Shown here: in pieces, positions 7,548 through 15,672 of the stretch
Layout of the letters: every line of letters begins with the position of its first letter
Position numbering within the stretch: the first letter of the stretch is position 1
Assembly (NCBI GenBank): GCA_019113665.1
Contig: DXGW01000040.1
Location: forward strand, 1 to 32,067
DNA: 32,067 nucleotides
Source: Candidatus Alistipes excrementipullorum
GTDB lineage: Bacteria; Bacteroidota; Bacteroidia; Bacteroidales; Rikenellaceae
Direction of reading: 5' to 3'
Notes under the pieces: generated by a model
What the model saw: the letters and a program-made list of their open reading frames with translations, nothing else
The model's database searches: none
What the model was told of the DNA's origin: nothing
Program-made: the position numbers and the translations under genes

Positions 7548-8312
7548 ATGGCAGCACAGAAAAAGACATCGGAAACGGATTTTTCCATGCAGGAGAAGAT
7601 AGCCGCTCTCTACGAGTTGCAGAAAATCGATTCGCAGATCGACGAAATCAACAAGATCAAGGGCGAGTTGCCGCTTGAGGTTCAGGATCTGGAGGACGAA
7701 ATTGCCGGGCTGAATACGCGCATCGACAATATCAAGGCCGAAATCGAAGAACTCAACACCCTGTCGAAACAGCGCAACCGCGAGAAGGACAAGGCGCAGA
7801 TCCTCATATCGAACTACAAGGAGCAGCAGAACAATGTCCGCAACAACCGCGAGTTCGATGCCATTTCGAAGGAGATCGAGTATCAGGAACTCGAAATAGA
7901 GCTTGCCGACAAGCGCCTGAAGGAGTATGCCGCCGGTGTCAAGGTCAAGAAGGCATCGCTTGAGGAGACGCAGGCCACCGTTGCCGAGCGTACGATGGAC
8001 CTCAATGCCAAAAAGACCGAACTCGACAGCATCGAGGCCGAAACCGCCGATCAGGTGGCTGACCTTGAGAAGCGCGCCGAGGCCGCCAAGGAGAAGATCG
8101 ACGAGCGCCTGCTGGCCGCTTATGATCGTATCCGCAGAAACGTCCACAACGGTCTTGCGGTGGTTACGGTTCGCCGTGACGCGTGCGGCGGTTGCTACAA
8201 CCGTATCCCGCCCCAGCGTCAGGCCGACATTCGCCTTGGCAAGAAGCTGATCGTCTGCGAGTATTGCGGCCGCATACTTGTCGGCGGCGACGAGGAGCAG
8301 GCGCAGCAGTAG
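7548..8312 (+). CDS. C4-type zinc-ribbon coiled-coil protein (zf-RING_7 family)
   Basis: The 254-residue protein is a long antiparallel-type coiled coil (about residues 15-195, rich in Glu, Lys, Leu and Ile). It ends in a C4 zinc ribbon: C213-x2-C216 and C237-x2-C240. This is the zf-RING_7 architecture. The best studied relative, H. pylori HP0958 (FlgZ), binds flaA mRNA and interacts with RpoN. No flagellar gene is present here, so that role should not be transferred. It follows the Nif3-like gene by 16 bases and probably also has its own promoter inside that gene. The ATG has no clear Shine-Dalgarno site. A strong terminator lies 43 bases past the stop. Nucleic-acid binding through the ribbon is an inference. 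Confidence 0.88.
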   Translation: MAAQKKTSETDFSMQEKIAALYELQKIDSQIDEINKIKGELPLEVQDLEDEIAGLNTRIDNIKAEIEELNTLSKQRNREKDKAQILISNYKEQQNNVRNNREFDAISKEIEYQELEIELADKRLKEYAAGVKVKKASLEETQATVAERTMDLNAKKTELDSIEAETADQVADLEKRAEAAKEKIDERLLAAYDRIRRNVHNGLAVVTVRRDACGGCYNRIPPQRQADIRLGKKLIVCEYCGRILVGGDEEQAQQ

Positions 8313-8355
8313 TACGGCTGTAAAGTGAGGGGACGACGGAATGTCCCATAGTGAT

Positions 8356-8400
8356 AACCCGAGGGGCGGACTTGTGAAAAGTCCGCCCCTCGGGTTTTTG
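8356..8400 (+). terminator. Strong rho-independent terminator
   Basis: A perfect 16-base GC-rich stem (8358-8373 and 8379-8394) has a GTGAA loop and is followed by TTTTTG. It ends the transcription unit from the deoxynucleoside kinase region to the zinc-ribbon gene. The rest of the 205-base gap 8313-8517 holds only the nadE promoter. Confidence 0.93.
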
Positions 8401-8456
8401 CCGTTCCGGCGGGCGTCCGAAGCTGCCGGTGTGGCTAAAAATATCGTATGAAGGTC

Positions 8457-8488
8457 TTGAGTTTGTAAAAATATGATTACCTTTGCGG
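8457..8488 (+). promoter_or_regulatory. Promoter for nadE
   Basis: TACCTTTG at 8478-8485 fits TAnnTTTG, with a TTG at 8457-8459 about 18 bases upstream as a -33 candidate. It lies 33 bases before the nadE start and after the terminator at 8356-8400, so it should be the first promoter of the nadE-rnf region. Confidence 0.6.
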
Positions 8489-8517
8489 AATAGTAAGTAA
8501 GATATAACTTTTTGCAG

Positions 8518-10104
8518 ATGAAGATAGCTCTTGCTCAATTGAATTATACCACCGGCGACATTCAGGGCAACGCCTCGAAGATCGTCGATGCGGTAGAGAA
8601 GGCCAAGGCCGTGCATGCGGACCTTGTAGTGTTCGCCGAACAGGCCGTCAGCGGTACACCCGCATTCGATTTGCTGCGGAAAACAACATTTATAGAGCTT
8701 TGCGACGAAGCTCTCGAAAACATAGCTTCACATTGCAAGGGCATTGCCGCCATCGTCGGCCTGCCGATACTTACGAATGACGGTACGATCAGCGCGGCTG
8801 CCGTGGTTGTCGACGGGAGGGTCGTGCGCTGCGTAGGCAAACAGTTCATCTCGGCACGCCGCGAGATGGGATATCTCGTGCCGTCGAAGGGATACGAGTA
8901 TGTCGAGATGTGCGGACACAAGATGGCCGTGGTCGTAGGCGACGACCTGAGCCATATCTATGACATGGACCGCGAGGCCGACATGATCGTCAGCATCAAT
9001 TCGCGCCGCTACGGCAAGGACGTACTCGCATACCGTTACGATTCGTTCCGCAAGACCGCTTTCGTCGAGGGCAAGACCCTCGTCTTCATAAACAACATCG
9101 GAGGCTCGGCCGAGATCGTCTATGACGGCACATCGTGCGTCGTGGACAAGAGCGGCGAGATTACCCTCATGATGAAGAGTTTCGAGGAGGATTTCGCCGT
9201 CTACGACACCGATGCCGAACACAAGGCTGTCGAGACGATGCCTTACTCGACCTGCAACGACCATACGCGCATGCTCTACCGCGCCGCCTGCCTCGGCCTG
9301 AAGGATTATTTCGCCAAGAGCGGGTACACGAAGGCCAGCATCGGACTTTCGGGCGGTATCGATTCGGCCGTGGTGGCATGCATCGCTGCCGATGCCCTCG
9401 GCCGTGAGAACGTGAAGGCGCTGCTCATGCCGTCGCAGTTCTCGTCTGACCATTCGGTCGAGGACGCCAAGGCTCTGGCCGAGAACCTCGGGATACAGTA
9501 CAGCGTGCTCCCCATTACCGAGGTCTACAAGTCGATAATGGATACGCTCAAGCCGATAACCGGAGGTACGGAGTTCGACTCCACCGAGGAGAACATTCAG
9601 TCGCGTATCCGTACCATCATGCTGATGGCCATGCAGAACAAGAGCGGATACGTCCTGCTCAACTCCTCGAACAAGAGCGAGAATGCCCTGGGCTTCTGTA
9701 CGCTGTATGGCGATACGGCCGGTGCGTTCAGCGTCACGGGCGACCTCTACAAGACCGAGATGTATGCCGTGGCACGTTACATCAACCGCGAATTCAACGA
9801 TGTGATCCCCGAAAACATATTGACCAAGGAGCCGTCGTCGGAACTCCACCCCAACCAGAAGGACAGCGACATACTGCCTCCTTACGACGTGGTGGACGCC
9901 ATTCTGGAACGCATGATCGAGGAGGGACAGCATCGCGAGGAGATCGTCAATGCCGGTTTCGACTCGGAGGTGGTCGAGAAGATCCACTCGATGATCATGC
10001 GCAACGAAAAGAAACGTTACCAGTTCCCGCCGGTATTGAGGTTGTCTTCATGCGCATTCAAGCATGAGCGCCTGATGCCTCTTATCAACAAGTACGGGTA
10101 TTAG
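8518..10104 (+). CDS. nadE: NAD+ synthase with a degenerate N-terminal glutaminase-like domain
   Basis: NadE makes NAD+ from deamido-NAD+, ATP and ammonia. From the ATG at 8518 it has 528 residues: a nitrilase-fold N-terminal domain (about 1-240), then a synthetase domain with the pyrophosphate loop SGGIDS (278-283). Glutamine-dependent enzymes use a Glu-Lys-Cys triad in the first domain. Here E41 (VVFAE) and K108 (GKQFIS) are kept, but the segment that normally reads ICEDLW reads VVGDDLS, with G141 (codon 8938-8940) in place of the nucleophilic cysteine. The loop around it is also shortened. The protein may therefore use free ammonia only. The synthetase half looks intact. A TTG at 8512 could add two residues. 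The gene is followed by rseC after 23 bases. Confidence 0.92.
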   Translation: MKIALAQLNYTTGDIQGNASKIVDAVEKAKAVHADLVVFAEQAVSGTPAFDLLRKTTFIELCDEALENIASHCKGIAAIVGLPILTNDGTISAAAVVVDGRVVRCVGKQFISARREMGYLVPSKGYEYVEMCGHKMAVVVGDDLSHIYDMDREADMIVSINSRRYGKDVLAYRYDSFRKTAFVEGKTLVFINNIGGSAEIVYDGTSCVVDKSGEITLMMKSFEEDFAVYDTDAEHKAVETMPYSTCNDHTRMLYRAACLGLKDYFAKSGYTKASIGLSGGIDSAVVACIAADALGRENVKALLMPSQFSSDHSVEDAKALAENLGIQYSVLPITEVYKSIMDTLKPITGGTEFDSTEENIQSRIRTIMLMAMQNKSGYVLLNSSNKSENALGFCTLYGDTAGAFSVTGDLYKTEMYAVARYINREFNDVIPENILTKEPSSELHPNQKDSDILPPYDVVDAILERMIEEGQHREEIVNAGFDSEVVEKIHSMIMRNEKKRYQFPPVLRLSSCAFKHERLMPLINKYGY

Positions 10105-10112
10105 TATCTTCG
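10105..10112 (+). promoter_or_regulatory. Weak candidate promoter ahead of the rnf operon
   Basis: TATCTTCG immediately after the nadE stop is one base off TAnnTTTG; the same variant occurs ahead of the response-regulator gene on the other strand. I see no good -33 element, so read-through from nadE is at least as likely. Confidence 0.25.
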
Positions 10113-10127
10113 GCCGAACGCATCACG

Positions 10128-10550
10128 ATGAACATGAACGGACATATAGAACACATCGGACGCGTCGAGAATGTTGTCGGCCGGAGTGTCTTTGTCAAGA
10201 TAATTTCCCAAAGCGCCTGCGGAAGCTGCGAGGCCCGCAAGGCGTGCGGTTTGAGCGAATCGTCCGAAAAAATCATAGAAGTGGAAACCTCGTCGGCATC
10301 GGAGTATGCCGTCGGTGACGAGGTCATGGTCTCGGTGCGCCGCAGGGTCGGCCTGATAGCCGTGGCCATAGCCTATGTCGCCCCGCTGGTCGTGCTTGTC
10401 GCCGTGCTCGCAGGCGCCGAAGCCTTCGGCGTGAGCGAACGCAAGGCCGCACTGGCTTCGCTGTGCGGCGTGGCGGTCTATTATCTGCTGCTGTGGCTCT
10501 TCAGGGAGAGAATCTCGGACAGGGTGAATTTTATTATTCATAAAATATAG
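10128..10550 (+). CDS. rseC: SoxR-reducing system protein RseC family, rnf-linked
   Basis: RseC-family proteins accompany rnf/rsx operons. In Escherichia coli RseC acts with RsxABCDGE to keep SoxR reduced. The 140-residue protein has an N-terminal soluble part with C31, C34 and C40 (CGSCEARKAC), which may bind a metal or cluster. Two membrane helices follow at about 74-98 and 106-125. It starts 23 bases after nadE and its stop lies three bases before rnfB, so it is the first gene of the rnf operon. No SoxR is in the window, and a role in Rnf assembly or electron transfer is more plausible here. ATG at 10134 is an alternative start. Confidence 0.85.
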   Translation: MNMNGHIEHIGRVENVVGRSVFVKIISQSACGSCEARKACGLSESSEKIIEVETSSASEYAVGDEVMVSVRRRVGLIAVAIAYVAPLVVLVAVLAGAEAFGVSERKAALASLCGVAVYYLLLWLFRERISDRVNFIIHKI

Positions 10551-10553
10551 GCA

Positions 10554-11522
10554 ATGAGTATTTTACTTTTTACTGTTTTGACACTTTGTGTTCTGGGCGT
10601 GTTGTCGGCCGTCGTGCTCTACTTCGTGGCCCAGAAGTTCAAGGTCGAGGAGGATCCCCGTATCGACGAAGTGGAGAAGATGTTGCCCGGTGCCAATTGC
10701 GGAGGCTGCGGATTTGCGGGTTGCCGTGCCATGGCCGAAGCTCTTGTCAAGCGTGACGACATCTCCGAACTTTTCTGCCCGGTGGGCGGTGGCGATACGA
10801 TGAAGGCCATAGCCACATATCTGGGTAAGGCCGCTCCCGAAAAAGAGCCTCGCGTGGCTACCGTCCGCTGCGGCGGAACATGCGAGAAACGTCCGCGTAC
10901 CAACACCTTCGACGGTGCAAGGTCGTGTGCCGTCGCTTCGTCGCTCTATGTCGGCGAAACGGCTTGCGCCTACGGCTGTCTGGGTTATGGCGATTGTGTG
11001 ACGGCATGTGCTTTCGACGCCATTCACATCAACCCCGAAACCGGCCTGGCCGAGGTCGACGCCGAGAAGTGTACGGCTTGCGGCGCCTGCGTGAAGGCTT
11101 GCCCCAAGGGCTTGATCGAACTGCGCAAGAAGTGGCCCAAAGGCCGTGCAATCTACGTGTCGTGCATGTCCAGGGACAAGGGTGCCGTGGTGATGAAGGC
11201 CTGCAAGGCCGGCTGTATCGGTTGCGGCAAGTGCGAGAAGGTGTGCGAGTTCGGCGCAATCAAGGTCGAGAACAACCTCGCATTCATCGATTCGGACAAG
11301 TGCCGCCTCTGCCGCAAGTGTGTCAACGAGTGCCCGACCGGAGCCATCAAGATCATAGGCCTGGCCCCGCTGCCCAAGGCCCCGAAGGCCGCTCCCGCAG
11401 CTGCAGCAGCTCCTGCCGCAAAGACGGAGACCGCTGCTCCGAAAGCCGGACCGGCCGCTGTGAAGGCAGCCGCTGAAACGGCCCCGAAGGTTGAACCGGT
11501 TGAAAACAAAAAGGAGAAGTAG
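10554..11522 (+). CDS. rnfB: Rnf electron transport complex subunit B
   Basis: RnfB is the ferredoxin-accepting Fe-S subunit of Rnf. The 322-residue protein has an N-terminal membrane helix (about 3-25), then the Fe-S domain with C49, C52, C57 and C75 (CGGCGFAGC...C). A central region has many cysteines (C106, C110, C125, C138, C142, C148, C152). Three ferredoxin-type cluster motifs follow, at C173/176/179/183, C221/224/227/231 and C250/253/256/260. This is the long, cluster-rich form, unlike the short RnfB of proteobacteria. From about 272 the tail is Ala/Pro/Lys-rich and probably disordered. The start is an ATG three bases after rseC. AAGGAG for the next gene lies in its last codons. Confidence 0.95.
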   Translation: MSILLFTVLTLCVLGVLSAVVLYFVAQKFKVEEDPRIDEVEKMLPGANCGGCGFAGCRAMAEALVKRDDISELFCPVGGGDTMKAIATYLGKAAPEKEPRVATVRCGGTCEKRPRTNTFDGARSCAVASSLYVGETACAYGCLGYGDCVTACAFDAIHINPETGLAEVDAEKCTACGACVKACPKGLIELRKKWPKGRAIYVSCMSRDKGAVVMKACKAGCIGCGKCEKVCEFGAIKVENNLAFIDSDKCRLCRKCVNECPTGAIKIIGLAPLPKAPKAAPAAAAAPAAKTETAAPKAGPAAVKAAAETAPKVEPVENKKEK

Positions 11523-11526
11523 CGCT

Positions 11527-12870
11527 ATGAAAACATTTCCCATAGGCGGTATACATCCGTCAGACAACAAACAGTGGAGCAAGGCGAGCGCCATCGAGGC
11601 GATGCCGCTGCCCGATACGGTCACGATCCCTCTGGCGCAGCACATAGGCGCTCCGGCCGTGGCAAAGGTCGCCAAGGGCGACAAGGTGCTTACGGGTCAG
11701 CTTATTGCCGAAGCCGCAAGTTTCATGTCGGCAAACATTCACTCCCCGATTTCGGGTACGGTTACGGCCGTGGACCTCGTGCCCAATGCCCAGGGACTGC
11801 GCCAGATGATGATAACCATCAAGCGCGAGGGCGACGAGTGGGCCGAAGGCATCGACCGCTCCGACGAGCTCGTGAAGGAGTGCAACCTTGAGGCCTCCGA
11901 GATCCTGGCACGCATCAAGAATGCCGGTATCGTCGGCATGGGCGGCGCCACGTTCCCCACGCACGTGAAACTTTCGATCCCGGCCGGAAAGAAGGCCGAG
12001 TTTCTGATAATCAACGGTGTCGAGTGCGAACCGTATCTGACCTCGGACTACCGTACGATGCTCGAATACGGCGAGCGTCTGATCGTCGGTGTCAGGATCC
12101 TGATGAAGGCCATCGACGTGAAGAAGGCATTCATCGGAGTCGAGAACAACAAGCCCGACGCCGTGGCTCATCTGCGCGAACTGGCTGCAGGAGTCGAAGG
12201 TGTTGAGGTCGTGCCGTTGAAGGTGCGTTACCCGCAGGGCGGCGAGAAGCAACTCATCGCGGCCTTGACAGGCCGTCAGGTGCCGCCTCCGCCGGCATTG
12301 CCCATCGACGTGGGTGCCGTCGTATGCAATGCTTCGACGACGGTCGCGGTTTACGATGCCGTGCAGAAGAACAAACCTCTCATCGAGCGTGTGGTAACGG
12401 TGACGGGCAAGCATGTGGCCCAGCCCAAGAACCTGCTCGCACGTATGGGTACGCCCATCTCGGCTCTCGTGTCGATGGCGGGCGGACTGCCCGAAGGCGA
12501 TGTCAAGGTGCTCAACGGCGGTCCTATGATGGGCCGTGCGATGGTGAACCTCGATTCGCCCGTTACGAAGGGCTGCTCGGGTATCACCATACTCGACGGT
12601 CGCGAGGCCCAGCGCAGCGCAGCTACCGTCTGCATCAAGTGTGCGAAGTGCGTCGAGGCCTGCCCGATGGGTCTCGAACCCTTCTTCCTCTCGAAAATGT
12701 CGAAGCGCAAGTCGTGGGACGTGGTCGAGGCTAACAGGGTTACCGACTGTATCGAGTGCGGCTCGTGCCAGTACACCTGCCCGGCAAGCATGCCCCTGCT
12801 GGACTTCATACGTACGGGCAAACAGACCGTAATGGGTATTATCCGCGCACGTGCGGCTGCTAAAAAGTAA
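11527..12870 (+). CDS. rnfC: Rnf electron transport complex subunit C
   Basis: RnfC is the peripheral NADH/NAD+- and FMN-binding subunit. The 447-residue protein begins MKTFPIGGIHP and has the glycine-rich nucleotide motif GMGGATFPTHVK (137-148). Two [4Fe-4S] motifs follow, at C369/372/375/379 and C408/411/414/418. The chosen ATG follows AGGAG (11512-11516) and gives the normal family start; an upstream in-frame start at 11491 would lie inside rnfB. The gene follows rnfB by four bases. Unlike enterobacterial RsxC, it has no long repetitive C-terminal extension. In this complex the Ala/Lys-rich tail is on RnfB instead. Confidence 0.96.
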   Translation: MKTFPIGGIHPSDNKQWSKASAIEAMPLPDTVTIPLAQHIGAPAVAKVAKGDKVLTGQLIAEAASFMSANIHSPISGTVTAVDLVPNAQGLRQMMITIKREGDEWAEGIDRSDELVKECNLEASEILARIKNAGIVGMGGATFPTHVKLSIPAGKKAEFLIINGVECEPYLTSDYRTMLEYGERLIVGVRILMKAIDVKKAFIGVENNKPDAVAHLRELAAGVEGVEVVPLKVRYPQGGEKQLIAALTGRQVPPPPALPIDVGAVVCNASTTVAVYDAVQKNKPLIERVVTVTGKHVAQPKNLLARMGTPISALVSMAGGLPEGDVKVLNGGPMMGRAMVNLDSPVTKGCSGITILDGREAQRSAATVCIKCAKCVEACPMGLEPFFLSKMSKRKSWDVVEANRVTDCIECGSCQYTCPASMPLLDFIRTGKQTVMGIIRARAAAKK

Positions 12871-12888
12871 TATAAACAACGGAAAGAT

Positions 12889-13860
12889 ATGGCAAATAGA
12901 TTCTTTGTTTCTCCGTCGCCGCATATACACACCGAACAGACCACGCAGAAGATCATGGCCGATGTCATCATCGCACTGCTGCCTGCATTGTGTGTGTCGA
13001 TCGCGGTTTACGGTTGGGGAGTGCTCGTCCTGACTGCCGTCTCGATTGCGAGCTGCGTCCTCTTCGAATTCCTTATCCAGAAATACCTGCTTCGCGGCGA
13101 GTGCACGATAGGCAACCTGTCGGCCGTGGTTACGGGTCTGCTGCTGGCATTCAACCTTCCCTACGGACTGCCGTGGTGGATCGTGGTGATCGGCGCGTTC
13201 GTGGCCATAGCTGTCGGCAAGATGACCTTCGGCGGTCTGGGCAAAAACCCGTTCAACCCCGCACTCGTTGGTCGTGTGTTCCTCCTGATTGCATATCCGG
13301 CTCAGATGACCACATTCCCCGCCCCCAGGATCGAGGGCTTCGTCGATGCATATTCGGGTGCCACGCCTCTGGCAGCCGCAAAGGCCGGACTGGTAGATTA
13401 CGGATCGTATGACATGCTCGGCATGTTCAACGGCGCAATGGCCGGATCGGTCGGCGAAATAGCGACGCTGGCACTGTTGCTCGGTTTCGTCTACCTGTTG
13501 TGGAACAAGGTGATAACATGGCATATTCCCGTAGCCGTTCTCGGCTCGATGGCCGTGTTCGCCTTTGTGGTGGCGCTGTTCATGGGCGGCGACGCTTCGT
13601 TGCTCTATGAGTTCCCGCTCTTCCACCTGCTGGCCGGTGGTGCCGTGCTGGGTGCCGTCTACATGGCTACCGACTACTCGACATCGCCGATGAACCACCG
13701 CGCAATGCTGATATACGGTGTCGGTATCGGTGTTCTGACCATGTGCATTCGCCTGTGGGGCGCATATCCCGAGGGTATGTCGTTCGCCATACTGATCATG
13801 AACTCGGTGGTGCCCCTGCTGAACAAATATGTCAAACCCAAGCGTTTCGGCTTGAAATAA
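12889..13860 (+). CDS. rnfD: Rnf electron transport complex subunit D
   Basis: RnfD is an integral membrane subunit with a covalently bound FMN. The 323-residue protein is highly hydrophobic, with about ten predicted helices. It contains SGATPLA, in which T159 is the expected FMN-threonine attachment site, and the conserved GKNPFNPALVGRVF stretch (118-131). The length is typical. The ATG lies 18 bases after rnfC with a weak AAAG-type ribosome-binding site. It would form part of the ion-translocating core with RnfG, RnfE and RnfA. Confidence 0.96.
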   Translation: MANRFFVSPSPHIHTEQTTQKIMADVIIALLPALCVSIAVYGWGVLVLTAVSIASCVLFEFLIQKYLLRGECTIGNLSAVVTGLLLAFNLPYGLPWWIVVIGAFVAIAVGKMTFGGLGKNPFNPALVGRVFLLIAYPAQMTTFPAPRIEGFVDAYSGATPLAAAKAGLVDYGSYDMLGMFNGAMAGSVGEIATLALLLGFVYLLWNKVITWHIPVAVLGSMAVFAFVVALFMGGDASLLYEFPLFHLLAGGAVLGAVYMATDYSTSPMNHRAMLIYGVGIGVLTMCIRLWGAYPEGMSFAILIMNSVVPLLNKYVKPKRFGLK

Positions 13861-13875
13861 TGTGGAGGTTGCAAG

Positions 13876-14511
13876 ATGAAAAGTACACTTTTTAACATGG
13901 TGACCGTGCTCTTCTGCATTACGCTTGTCGCATCGGCAGGCGTCGGCGCGGTCAATATGATTACGGCCGAACCGATCGCCGCCTCGAAGCAGAAGGCTGT
14001 CGAAGATGCAATCCTCGCCGTGCTGCCCGCTTTCGAGCAGAGTACGGCCGAAGAGATGACCATAGACGAGATGCCGATAACGGTACACAAGGCCGTCAAC
14101 GGCAACGATCTTGTCGGCTATGCCGTCGAGACGATGACCAAGAGCGGTTTCAACGGCGTCATACGCCTGATGGTGGGCTTCTCGCCCGAAGGCCAGGTGC
14201 TGAACGTTAATGTCCTCGAGCAGGCCGAGACCCCGGGCCTCGGAACCAAGATGTGCGACGAGGGCAACCCCCTGATCTCAAGTATCAAGGGTAAGAACCT
14301 CGAATCGATGAAACTTGTCGACGGCCGCCTGGCCGTACGCAAGGACGGCGGCGACGTAGATGCGCTGACGGCCGCTACGATCTCGTCGCGCGCGTATGTC
14401 GATGCCGTAAACCGTGCTTACATGGCTTACAAGAGCGTAGTGGACGGAACCGAACCGACCGACGTGTCGACCGGCGCCACCAAGACGCAGAAAGGAGGTA
14501 ACAATGAATAA
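13876..14511 (+). CDS. rnfG: Rnf electron transport complex subunit G
   Basis: RnfG carries the second covalent FMN of the complex on a domain outside the cytoplasm, anchored by one N-terminal helix (about residues 7-29). The 211-residue protein has the FMN_bind domain with the flavinylation motif TAATIS, T168 being the predicted attachment residue. GFSPEGQVLNV and ETPGLGTKM are also typical. GGAGG at 13864-13868 is a strong ribosome-binding site. Flavinylation would need an ApbE transferase, which is not in the window. The gene ends inside the start of rnfE with an eight-base overlap. Confidence 0.95.
   Translation: MKSTLFNMVTVLFCITLVASAGVGAVNMITAEPIAASKQKAVEDAILAVLPAFEQSTAEEMTIDEMPITVHKAVNGNDLVGYAVETMTKSGFNGVIRLMVGFSPEGQVLNVNVLEQAETPGLGTKMCDEGNPLISSIKGKNLESMKLVDGRLAVRKDGGDVDALTAATISSRAYVDAVNRAYMAYKSVVDGTEPTDVSTGATKTQKGGNNE
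14493..14498 (+). promoter_or_regulatory. Strong Shine-Dalgarno site for rnfE inside rnfG
   Basis: AGGAGG lies five bases before the rnfE ATG at 14504 and within the last codons of rnfG. It fixes the rnfE start and, with the eight-base overlap, suggests translational coupling. Sites this strong are rare elsewhere in the window. Confidence 0.7.
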
Positions 14512-15088
14512 ACTCTCGCTCGTCCTCAAGGGCATAATCAAGGAGAACCCGACGTTCGTGCTGGTGCTGGGTATGTGCCCGACACTCGGTACGACTACCT
14601 CGGCCTCCAACGGCTTCGGTATGGGTGTGGCCACGATGGCCGTGCTCATCATGTCGAACCTCGTCATCTCGCTGGTCAAGAACCTGATCCCGGACAAGGT
14701 GCGCATACCGGCCTTCATCGTCATCATCGCGTCGTTCGTGACCATAATACAGATGCTCATGCAGGCCTATGTGCCGGCTCTCTATGCGAGCCTCGGCGTC
14801 TTTATTCCACTGATTGTGGTGAACTGCATCATTCTGGGCCGTGCCGAGGCTTTCGCCTCGAAAAACTCGCCCGTGGACTCGATGCTCGACGGTGTGGGCA
14901 TAGGTCTCGGATTTACGCTCTCGCTGACAGTCATCGGCGCAATCCGCGAGCTGCTCGGAAACGGTTCGGTGTTCGGTTTCTCGTTCGGAATATCGGACTA
15001 CATGCCGCTGGTGTTCGTCCTCGCCCCGGGTGCCTTCCTGGTGCTGGGATATCTTATGGCTTTGTTTAACAAATTCGTGAAGAAATAG
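14504..15088 (+). CDS. rnfE: Rnf electron transport complex subunit E
   Basis: RnfE is a six-helix membrane subunit homologous to RnfA and NqrD. In the 194-residue protein the paired cysteines C25 (LGMCPTLG) and C108 (VVNCIILG) are the ligands that, with the matching pair in RnfA, hold the intramembrane [2Fe-2S] cluster known from Rnf and Nqr structures. The start is fixed by AGGAGG and overlaps rnfG by eight bases. The gene ends two bases before rnfA. Confidence 0.96.
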   Translation: MNKLSLVLKGIIKENPTFVLVLGMCPTLGTTTSASNGFGMGVATMAVLIMSNLVISLVKNLIPDKVRIPAFIVIIASFVTIIQMLMQAYVPALYASLGVFIPLIVVNCIILGRAEAFASKNSPVDSMLDGVGIGLGFTLSLTVIGAIRELLGNGSVFGFSFGISDYMPLVFVLAPGAFLVLGYLMALFNKFVKK

Positions 15089-15090
15089 TT

Positions 15091-15672
15091 ATGGAAACGG
15101 TATCATATTTTGCAATAATCCTGGGGTCGATCCTCGTAAACAACGTCGTTCTGGCCCAGTTCCTCGGAATATGTCCGTTCCTCGGCGTTTCGTCGAAGGT
15201 CGAGACCTCGCTCGGTATGGGTGCGGCCGTGACGTTCGTGATGTCGCTGACGGCTGTGGTGGCATGGTGCCTGCAGACATACGTCCTCGTGCCGCTGCAC
15301 ATCGAGTACATGCAGACGATAGTCTTCATTCTGGTCATCGCCGCACTGGTGCAGATGGTCGAGATCATTCTCAAGAAGGTGTCGCCGTCGCTCTACCAGG
15401 CTCTCGGAATATTCCTGCCGCTCATCACGACCAACTGCGCCGTGCTGGGTGTTGCGATCCTGATGATTCAGAAGGAGTTCAACCTCCTGCAGAGTGTCGT
15501 GTATTCGGCTTCGACGGCCATAGGTTTCGCCCTGGCGCTGACGCTCTTCGCCGGCATACGCGAACGCCTCGATTTCGAGGAGGTGCCCGCCGCAATGAAG
15601 GGTACGCCCATAGCGTTGATTACGGCCGCGCTGCTGGCCATGGCATTCCTCGGTTTCTCGGGAATGGTATAG
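15091..15672 (+). CDS. rnfA: Rnf electron transport complex subunit A
   Basis: RnfA is the inverted-topology partner of RnfE. The 193-residue protein has six predicted helices. C28 (LGICPFLG) and C116 (TTNCAVLG) are the expected ligands of the shared [2Fe-2S] cluster. It starts two bases after rnfE and is the last gene of the rseC-rnfBCDGEA unit, so all six Rnf subunits are present and look intact. A GC-rich hairpin without a T-run follows the stop. Confidence 0.96.
   Translation: METVSYFAIILGSILVNNVVLAQFLGICPFLGVSSKVETSLGMGAAVTFVMSLTAVVAWCLQTYVLVPLHIEYMQTIVFILVIAALVQMVEIILKKVSPSLYQALGIFLPLITTNCAVLGVAILMIQKEFNLLQSVVYSASTAIGFALALTLFAGIRERLDFEEVPAAMKGTPIALITAALLAMAFLGFSGMV

Noticed and set aside
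11560..14088. Very long open frame antisense to rnfC, rnfD and rnfG (about 840 codons)
   Set aside because: It mirrors three intact Rnf genes, is His/Arg/Gln-rich without domains, and reflects the GC-rich codon pattern of the real strand.
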